Shown here piece after piece: positions 37,734 through 46,163 of a stretch of 64,000 nucleotides of DNA. Each line of letters starts with the position of its first letter. Position 1 is the stretch's first letter. Made by a program: the position numbers and the translations under genes. The notes under the pieces are model-generated. The model was not told where the DNA came from, did no database searches, and saw only the letters and a program-made list of their open reading frames with translations. This DNA is from Ancylobacter tetraedralis (lineage in GTDB: Bacteria; Pseudomonadota; Alphaproteobacteria; Rhizobiales; Xanthobacteraceae), in assembly GCF_014195655.1 (NCBI RefSeq), contig NZ_JACICD010000003.1, positions 310,001 through 374,000 on the forward strand. The letters are read 5' to 3'.

Positions 37734-38623
37734 GAATTGCGGTCCTTCGTCGCCGCGCCGCTCATGGTGGCGCCGCTCATGGTGACGCCATTCGCCTCGC
37801 GGGCATTCTCGAATTCCACTACCCGCTTCTCGATCCGCTCCTGCCGTCGCGCGACGATGAGCGTGCACAGCGCCTCCACCTGGGCGAGCGGGGGCAGGAA
37901 GGTGTCGTAGGGCGATTCCACCTCCACCGGCGCCACCAGCACATGCAGCGCCCCCGCCGCCACCGGCGAAAGCCAGGGATCGGTGAACAGCACCAGCCGC
38001 ACGCCGCGCTCGGCCGCCTGCTCGCTGAACCGCACCACGTCCGACTGGTAGCGGCGGTAGTCGAACACGATCAGCACATCGCGCCGGCCCATGTCGACCA
38101 GCCGGTCGAAGGTCTCGGAGGAGCACAGACCGAGATCGGCCACCCCTTCGCGGAACTGGCCGAGATAGCCCGCCAGCATGCCGGCCAGGTGCCGGCTGAA
38201 GCGCCCGCCGAGCAGATAGACGCGGCCCGGCGCCTCCATCACCAGCTCCTCGACCTGGTCGAAGATGGCGGGCGTCACCTTGTCGGAGAAATCGGCCATG
38301 CGCCGGGTCGCCGAGCGGATATAGGCCCGGGCCACATGATCGTCGCCAGCGGGAACGCGGCGCGCCTCCATCATCAGCAGCGGCGAATGCAGCCGCGCCT
38401 CCAGCTCCGCCAGCAGCTCGGCCTGGAAATCGGCGAAGCTGGCATAGCCGAGCTTGGCGACGAGACGCGCCACCGTGGGGTCGCTCACCCCTGCCCGCTT
38501 GGCGATCTGCGCGGCGGTGCCGAGCCCGCTCAAGGGATAGTCGGCGAGCAGCAGCTGCACGATCTTCGCCTCCGCGGGCGTCGGCGCCGGCAGGCCGTCG
38601 GTCAGCTTGTCGCGAACGCGCAT
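37730..38623 (-). CDS. MurR/RpiR-family transcriptional regulator
   Basis: 297 residues. An N-terminal HTH_6 domain reads TPAEAKIVQLLLADYPLSGLGTAAQIAKRAGVSDPTVARLVAKLGY. The C-terminal SIS-type domain includes GRVYLLGGRFSRHLAGMLAGYL and DVLIVFDYRRYQSDVVRFSEQA. Members normally sense sugar phosphates; here the neighbours point to an amide or amine ligand. AGGAGG lies 7 bases before ATG 38623. The C-terminal end has a 15-bp in-frame duplication (residues TMSGATMSGA). It is divergent from the ABC/GS operon across ~120 bases with a palindrome, so it probably controls both directions. Confidence 0.9.
   Translation of the reverse strand: MRVRDKLTDGLPAPTPAEAKIVQLLLADYPLSGLGTAAQIAKRAGVSDPTVARLVAKLGYASFADFQAELLAELEARLHSPLLMMEARRVPAGDDHVARAYIRSATRRMADFSDKVTPAIFDQVEELVMEAPGRVYLLGGRFSRHLAGMLAGYLGQFREGVADLGLCSSETFDRLVDMGRRDVLIVFDYRRYQSDVVRFSEQAAERGVRLVLFTDPWLSPVAAGALHVLVAPVEVESPYDTFLPPLAQVEALCTLIVARRQERIEKRVVEFENAREANGVTMSGATMSGAATKDRNS
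37755..37784. repeat. 15-bp tandem duplication inside the RpiR gene
   Basis: GCGCCGCTCATGGTG occurs twice in a row (37755-37769, 37770-37784), in frame, duplicating five residues (TMSGA) near the C terminus of the regulator. Confidence 0.85.
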
Positions 38624-38669
38624 CGCGGCTCCTCCTGATGTTATTTTTCTCACATATGCGTCGATTTTG

Positions 38670-38692
38670 GTCAATTACGAAATGATATTGAC
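38670..38692. promoter_or_regulatory. Candidate RpiR operator palindrome overlapping a -35 box
   Basis: GTCAAT at 38670-38675 and its inverse ATTGAC at 38687-38692 are separated by 11 bases in an unusually AT-rich gap between the divergent rpiR-like gene and the ABC operon. A perfect -35 hexamer TTGACA sits at 38688-38693, with a weaker -10-like TATTAC at 38713. A regulator bound to the palindrome would block this promoter. Confidence 0.5.
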
Positions 38693-38744
38693 ATAACCGA
38701 CCACGCCCTCACTATTACCACCCGGGACCCGCTGGGAGTTCGCA

Positions 38745-40574
38745 ATGCGCGGTTTGTCGTCCGGAATGAAGGTGGCCTTGGTCGACGCGGCGGCGATGGC
38801 GCTGGCCGTCGCCGTGGTGGCCGGTCTGATCGCCGCCTTCGGCAGCGCCGGGGCGCAGCGCGTGGCCACCCATGCCGGCCTGCTGCTCGTCTCCGTGGTG
38901 TCGCTGCAGCTGTTTTCCGGCAATACCGGCATCGTTTCGTTCGGCCATGCCGGCTTTGCCGGGATCGGCGCCTATGTGGTGGGCGTGCTCACCATGCCGG
39001 CGGCGATCCAAGCCACCGCGCTGAAGAACCTGCCGGCGCTGCTCGCCGGCTACCAGCTCTCGCTCGGCACCGCGCTGCTGGTGGCCGCGGGGATCGCCGT
39101 GGTGCTGGGCCTCGCCACCGGCGCCGTGCTCATGCGCCTCACCGCCTCCAGCGCGTCCATCGCCACACTGGCGCTTCTGGTGATCATCGTGACCGTGCTG
39201 GTCGGCGCGCGCGAGATCACCCGCGGCAGCCAGCCCTTCTATGGCGTGCCGCGCGGCGTCGGGCTGGCCACCGCGACGGCGGCAGCGGCGATCGCGCTCA
39301 TCCTGGCCCGCCTGTTCCGCGACACGCGGACCGGGCGCATGACCCGCGCCAGCGCCGACGACGCGGTGGGCGCCGCCGCCATCGGCATCGACCGGCGCCA
39401 CGGCGTGCTGGCCAGCTGGACGCTCAGCGTCGTCGGCGCGATGCTCGCCGGCGGCCTCACCGCGCAGTATATCGGCGCCTTCAAGCCGCAGGATTTCTAT
39501 TTCGACCTCGCTTTCGAGACACTGGCGATGCTCATCGTGGGCGGGCTTCATTCCAGCCTCGGCGCGCTGGTCGGGGTCGGCGCGACGACGCTGCTGATCG
39601 AGGTCGCCCGGAGACTGGAAGAGGGCGGCTCGTTCCTCGGCGTCGACGTGCCGCCGGTGTTCGGCTTCACCGAGGCGGTGCTGGCGCTCGCCATGCTGCT
39701 GGTGATCTGGCGCCGCCCGGAAGGGCTGAGCGGCGGGCATGAGATGGAACTGCTGCGCCGGCTCGTCCGCCTGCGCCCGCCCGCCCCCGCGCCCGAGCCG
39801 GAGGGCCGTCCCGCCGCCGCGATGCTGAGCACGCGGGGCGTGGGCAAGCGCTATGCCGGCGTCGCCGCCGTCGCGGACGTCACCCTCGCCCTGCCCACCG
39901 GCCAGGTCACCGGCATTATCGGCCCCAATGGCGCGGGCAAGACCACGCTCATCAACCTCATCGCGGGACAAGCCGCACCAAGTTCGGGCGGGGTCTATGT
40001 GGATGGCGCTCCGCTCGCCGGCCTGCCCGCTTTCCGCGTGGCGCGCACCGGCATCGCCCGCACCTTCCAGAACATCCGCGTCTTCCCGCACATGAGCGTG
40101 CTGGAAAACGTGATGACGGCGGCCGAGCGCATCGAGCCGGACGCCCTCGCCGCCGAGCGCGCCGCCCGGCGCGAACTCGCCCGGCTCGGCCTTGCCGAGC
40201 GCGCCGACCGGCTGGCCGGCACCCTGCCCTATGGCGAGCGGCGGCGGCTGGAGATCGCCCGCGCGCTGGTGACGCGCCCGTCCTTCCTGCTGCTGGACGA
40301 GCCGGCCGCCGGCATGAACCCGGTGGAGACCGACGCGCTGATGGTCATCCTGGCGCAGGTGAAGCGCGAGCGCGGCCTCGGCATCGTGCTGATCGAGCAC
40401 GATCTCGGCCTCGTCATGCGCCTGTGCGACCGTGTCGCCGTGCTCGACCATGGCCGGCTGATCACCGAAGGCCCGCCGGCGGCGGTCCGCGCCGATCCCA
40501 GGGTCGTCGAGGCCTATCTCGGCAGCCGCTCCAGTGCCCGCGCCCTCGCGCGGCTGAGCGAACAAACACAATAA
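38745..40574 (+). CDS. Fused branched-chain-type ABC permease (LivM) and ATPase (LivG)
   Basis: 609 residues. The first ~330 are a LivM permease (QLFSGNTGIVSFGHAGFAGIGAYVVG; FYFDLAFETLAMLIVGGLHSSLGALVG). After a Pro-rich linker (RPPAPAPEPEGRP, about 343-355) a LivG ATPase follows with Walker A IGPNGAGKTTLINL, ARTFQNIRVF, LPYGERRRLEIARAL, Walker B FLLLDEPAAGMNP and VLIEHDLGLVMRL. The family imports branched-chain amino acids, amides or urea. GGGAG lies 5 bases before ATG 38745. It is the first gene of a six-gene cluster and diverges from the RpiR regulator. Confidence 0.93.
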   Translation: MRGLSSGMKVALVDAAAMALAVAVVAGLIAAFGSAGAQRVATHAGLLLVSVVSLQLFSGNTGIVSFGHAGFAGIGAYVVGVLTMPAAIQATALKNLPALLAGYQLSLGTALLVAAGIAVVLGLATGAVLMRLTASSASIATLALLVIIVTVLVGAREITRGSQPFYGVPRGVGLATATAAAAIALILARLFRDTRTGRMTRASADDAVGAAAIGIDRRHGVLASWTLSVVGAMLAGGLTAQYIGAFKPQDFYFDLAFETLAMLIVGGLHSSLGALVGVGATTLLIEVARRLEEGGSFLGVDVPPVFGFTEAVLALAMLLVIWRRPEGLSGGHEMELLRRLVRLRPPAPAPEPEGRPAAAMLSTRGVGKRYAGVAAVADVTLALPTGQVTGIIGPNGAGKTTLINLIAGQAAPSSGGVYVDGAPLAGLPAFRVARTGIARTFQNIRVFPHMSVLENVMTAAERIEPDALAAERAARRELARLGLAERADRLAGTLPYGERRRLEIARALVTRPSFLLLDEPAAGMNPVETDALMVILAQVKRERGLGIVLIEHDLGLVMRLCDRVAVLDHGRLITEGPPAAVRADPRVVEAYLGSRSSARALARLSEQTQ

Positions 40575-40595
40575 TCACCTTCCGGAGAACCGTTC

Positions 40596-41768
40596 ATGCT
40601 GCTCTCGCATCCCACCATCGGACGCCTCGTTCTCAGTGCCGCCGTCACCTGCGGGCTCGCCGTGCCGAGCTATGCCGAAGACATCCTCATCGGCGTCGCC
40701 ACCGCCCAAACCGGCGGCCTCGCGCCCTATGACCAGCCCTCGCTCGCCGGCTTCCGCATGGCGATCGACGAGCTGAACGCCAAGGGCGGGCTGGGCGGAA
40801 AATACACCGCCAAGCTCGCCATCAAGGACACCCGCACCGACACCGCCGCGACCATCACCGCCGTGCAGGAACTGGTCGATGCGGGCGCCTCGATCATCCT
40901 CACCCCCTGCGATGCCGACGCCACCATCGCGGCCGGGCAGATCACCGTGGCCAAGCGCATCCCGACGCTAACCTTCTGCGGCACCGCGCCGGTGCTGGCC
41001 ACCGCGGTGGGCGACAACCTGTTCGGCACCTATCCCGGCGACAATCTTCAGGCCACCGTCATCGCCGACCACGCCTATGCCAAGGGCTTCCGCAAGGCCT
41101 ATCTGCTGGTCTCGCCGGATTCGAGCTACACTGCCCAGCTGCCGGAATATTTCGCCGAAGTGTTCAAGAAGAAGGGGGGCACCATTCTCGGCACCGGCTC
41201 CTTCACCATGGGCCAGCCGGACTTTTCCGCCATCGTCACGGCGATCAAGGCGCTGCCCGAGCAGCCCGACCTGATCATGACCGCCGCCTATGAGCCGGAT
41301 TTTCCCGCCTTCATCCAGCAGCTGCGCGCGGCGGGCGTGACCACCACGGTCTATGGCGCCGACGCCATCGGCACGGGCACGGTGCAGGGGCTCGGCAAGC
41401 TGGTCGACGGCACGGTCTACTCCGCCGCCGGCTACCCCACCCCGGGTGGGGCGCTGGAGGCCTTCAACAAGCGCTTCGAGACCACCACCGGCCATGCCGC
41501 GGAATCGGCCTATGAAGCCAATGGCTACGAGATCGGCCTCATCCTCGACGCCGCCGTGAAGGCTGCCGGCTCGACCGACCCGGTCAAGCTGCGCGATGCC
41601 ATTGCCGGGCTCGACAAGCTGCCGATCGTCACCGGCACCATCACCTATGCCGGGACCAACGGCATGCCGGTGCGGGCAGTGTCGCTGATCGAATACAAGG
41701 ACGGCAAGCCGGTCTTCATCGCCACGCAGACCCCGGCGGCCGCCGACGTGCCGGCTCCGGCGCACTGA
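40596..41768 (+). CDS. Branched-chain-type ABC substrate-binding protein
   Basis: 390 residues with a signal peptide (LVLSAAVTCGLAVPSYAED). The mature protein has the Peripla_BP_6 fold: ILIGVATAQTGGLAPYDQPSLAGFRMAIDELNAKGGLGGK, a ligand loop near LTPCDADATIAAGQITVAKRIPTLTFCGTAP and VYGADAIGTGTVQGLGKLVDGTVYSAAGYP. Such proteins bind hydrophobic amino acids, amides or urea; the ligand here is unknown. It lies 21 bases after the fused permease-ATPase. Confidence 0.92.
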   Translation: MLLSHPTIGRLVLSAAVTCGLAVPSYAEDILIGVATAQTGGLAPYDQPSLAGFRMAIDELNAKGGLGGKYTAKLAIKDTRTDTAATITAVQELVDAGASIILTPCDADATIAAGQITVAKRIPTLTFCGTAPVLATAVGDNLFGTYPGDNLQATVIADHAYAKGFRKAYLLVSPDSSYTAQLPEYFAEVFKKKGGTILGTGSFTMGQPDFSAIVTAIKALPEQPDLIMTAAYEPDFPAFIQQLRAAGVTTTVYGADAIGTGTVQGLGKLVDGTVYSAAGYPTPGGALEAFNKRFETTTGHAAESAYEANGYEIGLILDAAVKAAGSTDPVKLRDAIAGLDKLPIVTGTITYAGTNGMPVRAVSLIEYKDGKPVFIATQTPAAADVPAPAH

Positions 41769-41769
41769 C

Positions 41770-42474
41770 ATGCTCGACGTCGGCGCGCTCCAGGTCCGGT
41801 ATGGCGAGGCGGTCGCGGTCGAGCATCTCGACCTCGCGCTGCCCGAGGGCGGCGTGCTCGCGCTCATCGGCGCCAATGGCGCCGGCAAGAGCTCGACGCT
41901 CGCCGCCATCAGCGGGGTGGTGACGCCGGCCCGCGGCAGCGTGCGGTTCGGCGGGCGGGACATCACCCGCCTGCCGCCGGAGCAGCGCTCGCGGCTGGGC
42001 ATCGCGCTGGTGCCGGAAGGCCGGCGCGTCTTCGCGGCCCTCACCGTCGCCGAGAACCTGACGCTGGGCGGCGCGATGCATCTCGACCGGGCCGCGCGCG
42101 CGGTCCGCGCCGAGGAAATGCTCGGCCTGTTCCCGGTGCTGCGACAGTTCTACCGCTCGCGCGCCGGCACGCTCTCGGGCGGCCAGCAACAGATGCTGGC
42201 CATCGCCCGCGCGCTGATGGCCCGGCCGAAACTGCTGATGATCGACGAGCCCTCGCTCGGCCTCGCGCCCAAGGTGGTGGACGACGTGTTCGACCTGCTC
42301 GCCGCGCTGAAAGCCTCGGGGCTCACCATGCTGCTGGTCGAACAGAACGTGGCGCTCGCGCTCGATCTCGCCGACAGCGCCGTGGTGCTCGCCACCGGCC
42401 GGGTGGTGCTCTCCGGCCCGGCGCCGGACGTGGCCGCCTCAGAACTCGTGCGCCACGCCTATCTGGGACAGTGA
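41770..42474 (+). CDS. Branched-chain-type ABC ATP-binding protein (LivF)
   Basis: 234 residues. Walker A is LIGANGAGKSSTLAAI, signature GTLSGGQQQMLAIARAL, Walker B LLMIDEPSLGLAPKVVDDVF, and VEQNVALALDLAD is the LivF-type H-loop variant. It pairs with the LivG half of the fusion protein. The start ATG follows the binding-protein stop (TGA) after one base and the permease starts 3 bases after its own stop. Confidence 0.95.
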   Translation: MLDVGALQVRYGEAVAVEHLDLALPEGGVLALIGANGAGKSSTLAAISGVVTPARGSVRFGGRDITRLPPEQRSRLGIALVPEGRRVFAALTVAENLTLGGAMHLDRAARAVRAEEMLGLFPVLRQFYRSRAGTLSGGQQQMLAIARALMARPKLLMIDEPSLGLAPKVVDDVFDLLAALKASGLTMLLVEQNVALALDLADSAVVLATGRVVLSGPAPDVAASELVRHAYLGQ

Positions 42475-42477
42475 GCC

Positions 42478-43359
42478 ATGCTGCTGCAGCAAGTCATCAA
42501 CGCCATCAGCCTCGGGGGCATCTATGCCCTGCTGGCGCTCGGCCTCGCCATCGTGTTCTCCATCACCGGGCTGATCAACTTCGCCCATGGCGAGCTGATG
42601 ACCCTCTCCGGCTATGCCCTGCTCGCGGCGCTCATGATGGGCATGCCGCTGCTGCCGGCCGCCGTCACCGCCGTGGCGGCCGGCGCGCTGGCGGCGGTGG
42701 CGATGGAGCGGGTGGCATTCCGCCCCATGCGGGGAGCCAGCGTGACCAGCCTGCTGCTCACCTCGTTCGCCGTGTCGAACCTGCTGAAGGTCGTATTCCA
42801 GAACGCCATCTCGGCGCGCGGCAAGCCGATCGCCATGCCGGACTGGATGGCCGGCGTGGTGCCCATCGGCTCCTTCACCATCGGCGTCGGTCCGCTGATG
42901 TCCATCGCCGTCTCGGCGCTCGCGCTCCTGGGGCTCGAACTCTTCCTGCGGCGCACCGTGATGGGCGCGGCGATGCGCGCGGCGGCGCAGGATTTCAACA
43001 CGCTGCGGCTCGTCGGCATTTCCGCCAACCGGGTGATCGCCGTCGCCTTCCTGCTCTCGGGCGTACTCGCCGGCATCGCCTCGCTGCTGTGGATCGCGCA
43101 GCGCGCCTCGGTCGATCCGATGATGGGCTTCGTGCCGGTGCTCAAGGCGTTCATCGCCACCGTCATCGGCGGGCTCGGCAGCCTCTCCGGCGCGGTGGCG
43201 GGCGGCATGCTGCTTGGCGTCATGGAGGTGGCGCTGCAGGCGCTGCTGCCGCCCTCCCTGGCGCCCTATCGCGATGCGCTGGTGCTCTCGGGCATCATCG
43301 TCGTGCTTCTGGTGCGGCCCAATGGCCTAATTCCCGCCGTCGACACCGCGCGGAGCTGA
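42478..43359 (+). CDS. Branched-chain-type ABC permease (LivH)
   Basis: 293 residues with about eight membrane helices. LivH motifs are INAISLGGIYALLALGLAIVFSITGLINFAHGELM, MGAAMRAAAQDFNTLRLVGISANRVI and VPVLKAFIATVIGGLGSLSGAVAGG. It forms the second membrane half with the LivM domain of the fusion. A short GC hairpin (43383-43399) lies between it and the glutamine-synthetase-like gene. Confidence 0.95.
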   Translation: MLLQQVINAISLGGIYALLALGLAIVFSITGLINFAHGELMTLSGYALLAALMMGMPLLPAAVTAVAAGALAAVAMERVAFRPMRGASVTSLLLTSFAVSNLLKVVFQNAISARGKPIAMPDWMAGVVPIGSFTIGVGPLMSIAVSALALLGLELFLRRTVMGAAMRAAAQDFNTLRLVGISANRVIAVAFLLSGVLAGIASLLWIAQRASVDPMMGFVPVLKAFIATVIGGLGSLSGAVAGGMLLGVMEVALQALLPPSLAPYRDALVLSGIIVVLLVRPNGLIPAVDTARS

Positions 43360-43438
43360 GCGCCGCCCGCCAAACCGATACGGGCCGGCTTCGCCGGCCT
43401 TGCCCCACCCTTTCACTCACCGACCAAGGATTGCCGCG

Positions 43439-44749
43439 ATGGCAAGGGAGCCGATCACCTACCTCCTGTGGAGCGACCTCGTGGGCGTCACGCGCACGCG
43501 CGGCGTGCCGACCGCGGACCTCGCCGGCAAGGAGGAAACCGGCCTCGGCTGGGCCTGCGCCGGGCAGGCGCTGACCGCCTTCGACTCCATCGTCGACAAC
43601 CCGTGGGGACCGATGGACGAGGTGCGCCAGATCCCCGACCCCGCCGCCGCCTTCAGCTTCGAGGGTGAAGTGACGGGCGAGAGCTGGAACGCGGCGATCT
43701 GCTATTCCAAGCGCTCGGTGACGGAGGACTGGGACTGCTGCACCCGCACCTTCTATGCCCGCGCGCTCGACGCGCTCAAGGCCGAGACCGGCTTGACGCT
43801 GGCGGCCAGCTTCGAGCACGAATTCACTCTGGAGGCCGAGACCCCGGTGGAGCGCGGCTTCACCTTCGCCGCCGCCCGGCGCGCCAACCTGTTCCTGCAG
43901 GATTGCGGCGCCGCGCTGCGCGCCGCCGGCGTGGTGCCCGAGAGCCTGGAGCCGGAATACGGCGCCTCGCAATATGAGATCAGCTGCGCACCCTCGCTCG
44001 GCGTGGCCGCGGCCGATGCCGCGCTGATCGCCCGCGAGATCATCCGCGCGGTCGCCGCCGAGCACGGGGCGCGGGTGAGCTTCACGCCCAAACCGGCACG
44101 CCGCGCGGTGGGCAATGGCGCGCATATCCATTTCAGCCTGGTCGATGCCGCCGGCGCCAACGTCACGCATGATCCCGGTGGCACGCTCGGCCTCTCCCCC
44201 GTGATGGCGCGGTTCTGCGCCGGAATTCTCGCCCATCTCGACGCGCTCGTGGCGATCAGCGCGCCGACCCCGGTCTCCTATTATCGCCTGACGCCGCATG
44301 CCTGGAGCTGCGGCTTCCGCGCCATCGGCCTGCAGAACCGCGAGGCGGCGCTGCGCGTCACGCCCTCCGCCTCGCCCCATCAGGCCAAGCGGCATCGCGC
44401 CTATAATGTCGAGTACCGTCCTGCCGATGCCTGCGCCTCGCCCTATCTCACGCTCGGCGCGCTGGTACTGGCCGGGCTCGACGGCATCCGCCGCGAACTG
44501 CCGCTGCCGCCGGCCATCGACCGCGACCCCGCCGATCTCACCGTCGAGGAACGCGAGGCGCTCGGCATCGTGACGCTGCCGACCTCGCTGGAAGCCGCGC
44601 TGGCCGCGCTGGAGGCGGACGAGATCGCGCGTGGCTGGTTCTCGCCGACGATGTACGGGGTCTATCGCGACCTCAAGCTGTGGGAATGCGCGAGCGCCCG
44701 CGAACTCGACGAGGCGGCTTTGTTCGCCCGCTACAAGTCGGCCTACTGA
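43439..44749 (+). CDS. Glutamine-synthetase-family ligase (gamma-glutamyl ligase-like)
   Basis: 436 residues, shorter than GlnA (about 470) and like GlnT/PuuA-type ligases. GS landmarks are visible: FEHEFTLE (first metal Glu pair), EPEYGASQYEISCAPS (metal Glu; normal GS has EVxxGQxE), GNGAHIHFSLVD (substrate His) and SPHQAKRHRAYNVEYRPADACASPYLTLGALVLAGLDGI (ATP Arg and metal Glu-Arg-RxxD region, here EYRPADA). The adenylylation Tyr region is not evident. It probably activates glutamate gamma-carboxyl and couples it to an amine. AAGGA precedes ATG 43439. The next gene is a FluG-type amidohydrolase. Confidence 0.9.
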   Translation: MAREPITYLLWSDLVGVTRTRGVPTADLAGKEETGLGWACAGQALTAFDSIVDNPWGPMDEVRQIPDPAAAFSFEGEVTGESWNAAICYSKRSVTEDWDCCTRTFYARALDALKAETGLTLAASFEHEFTLEAETPVERGFTFAAARRANLFLQDCGAALRAAGVVPESLEPEYGASQYEISCAPSLGVAAADAALIAREIIRAVAAEHGARVSFTPKPARRAVGNGAHIHFSLVDAAGANVTHDPGGTLGLSPVMARFCAGILAHLDALVAISAPTPVSYYRLTPHAWSCGFRAIGLQNREAALRVTPSASPHQAKRHRAYNVEYRPADACASPYLTLGALVLAGLDGIRRELPLPPAIDRDPADLTVEEREALGIVTLPTSLEAALAALEADEIARGWFSPTMYGVYRDLKLWECASARELDEAALFARYKSAY

Positions 44750-44762
44750 AAGGACCTCCGCC

Positions 44763-45896
44763 GTGCAGAGCTACATCGACAGCCTTTCCCTCATCGACCA
44801 CCACTGCCACGGCGTGGTCACCCGGCCGCTCGACCGCCCGGCCTTCGAGGCGCTGATGAGCGAGGGGCACAAGCCGGTGGCCGGCTGCACCCAGTTCGAC
44901 AAACCGCTCGGCGCCGTGCTGCTGCGCTGGTGCGCACCCGTGCTCGGCCTGCCGCCGCACGCCGAGCCGGAGGATTATGTCGCGACCCGCCTCAAGCTGG
45001 CGCCAGACGAAGTGACGCGCCGCCTGGTCGGCTCGACCGGCGTTTCCAACCTGCTCATCGACACGGGCCACCGCTCCGACGCCATCCTCACGCCGGAGGG
45101 CATGACCCACGCGACCGGCCTCGATGCGCGCGAGGTGGTGCGCATCGAGGCGATCATGGAAGAGGTGGCGCGCCTCGGCCCCGCGGACGGCGCGGCGCTG
45201 CGCAAGGGCTTCGACGCCCGGCTGGAGGAGCGGGCGAAAGGCGCGGTCGGCCTCAAGTCCATCGTGGCCTACCGCACGACCTTCGACATCGATCAGACCC
45301 CGCCCGGCGTCGCCGAGGTAGACCGCGCCGGCGATGCGTGGCTCAAGGCGCTCGCCGATGGCAGCAGCCGGCGGCTGGAGGATCCGGTCCTCATCCGCCA
45401 CGCGCTGTTCCGCGCCGGCGAGCTGTGCCGCACCCACCGCTATCCGCTGCAGCTGCATGTCGGCTTCGGCGATGCCGATATCCTCATGCCGAAATGCGAC
45501 CCGACCGTCTTCACCCCCTTCATCGCCCAGATGGAAAAGTGGGACGTGCCGATCACCTTGCTGCACTGCTACCCCTTCCTGCGCGAGGCGGCGTTCCTCG
45601 CCGAAGTGTTTGCCAACGTCTATGTCGATATCGGCGTGATCCAGAATTTCACCGGCCCCTCCGCCCCGCGCGTGCTGGCGGAGATCATGGAGCTGACGCC
45701 GTTCTACAAGCAGCTCTATTCCTCCGACGCCTTCGGCCTCGCCGAGCTGCACTTCCTCGGCGCGCGGGTCTTCCGCAACGCCCTCGCCAGCGTGCTGCAT
45801 GACTGGATCACGCGCGGCGAAATCACGGTGAAGAAAGCCGAATCCATCGCCCGCGCCATCGCCTCCGAGAACGCCCGGCGAATCTACCCGGTGTGA
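44763..45896 (+). CDS. Amidohydrolase-2 / FluG N-terminal-like hydrolase
   Basis: 377 residues of the metal-dependent amidohydrolase superfamily. The metal motif is SLIDHHCHGVV (HxH), with later His in LQLHVGFGD and ITLLHCYPF and Asp in LYSSDAFGLAEL. This resembles the N-terminal half of fungal FluG and plant NodGS, where it is fused to a GS domain; here it directly follows a GS-like gene by 13 bases. A gamma-glutamyl or amide bond is a likely target, by analogy. GTG 44763 is the start, with AAGGA 8 bases upstream. Confidence 0.87.
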   Translation: MQSYIDSLSLIDHHCHGVVTRPLDRPAFEALMSEGHKPVAGCTQFDKPLGAVLLRWCAPVLGLPPHAEPEDYVATRLKLAPDEVTRRLVGSTGVSNLLIDTGHRSDAILTPEGMTHATGLDAREVVRIEAIMEEVARLGPADGAALRKGFDARLEERAKGAVGLKSIVAYRTTFDIDQTPPGVAEVDRAGDAWLKALADGSSRRLEDPVLIRHALFRAGELCRTHRYPLQLHVGFGDADILMPKCDPTVFTPFIAQMEKWDVPITLLHCYPFLREAAFLAEVFANVYVDIGVIQNFTGPSAPRVLAEIMELTPFYKQLYSSDAFGLAELHFLGARVFRNALASVLHDWITRGEITVKKAESIARAIASENARRIYPV

Positions 45897-45909
45897 GGAC
45901 CGGTGACGA

Positions 45910-45936
45910 ACCCGGGCGCCCGCGATGCGCCCGGGT
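45910..45936 (+). terminator. Hairpin after the ABC/GS/amidohydrolase cluster
   Basis: A 10-bp perfect stem (45910-45919 with 45927-45936) and 7-base loop begins 14 bases after the amidohydrolase stop, before the oppositely oriented tRNA-Leu. No T-tract follows. Confidence 0.5.
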
Positions 45937-45977
45937 CCAAGGGGGGAGTCAGCAGCAGAAGTCTGATGAGAAGACAG

Positions 45978-46064
45978 TGGTGCGGACGACGGGACTCGAA
46001 CCCGTAAGCCTATGAAGGCGCAAGATTTTAAGTCTCGTGCGTCTACCAGTTTCGCCACGTCCGC
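45978..46064 (-). tRNA. tRNA-Leu (anticodon UAA)
   Basis: On the minus strand an 87-base cloverleaf with encoded CCA. Acceptor arms GCGGACG / CGTCCGC pair perfectly; the D-loop region contains AAACTGGTAGACGC, the anticodon loop is CTTAAAA with anticodon TAA, a long variable arm (GCCTTCATAGGC) marks a class II tRNA, and the T-arm is ACGGGTTCGAGTCCCGT. Confidence 0.97.
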
Positions 46065-46163
46065 CCGGCCCGCGCCAGTCTTGCGCGGGTCGTCTCCTTG
46101 TCGTCCACCGATACCCGGCGCGTGGTCTATCCATAGTCTGGAGGCGGATCGACCGATACGGTT

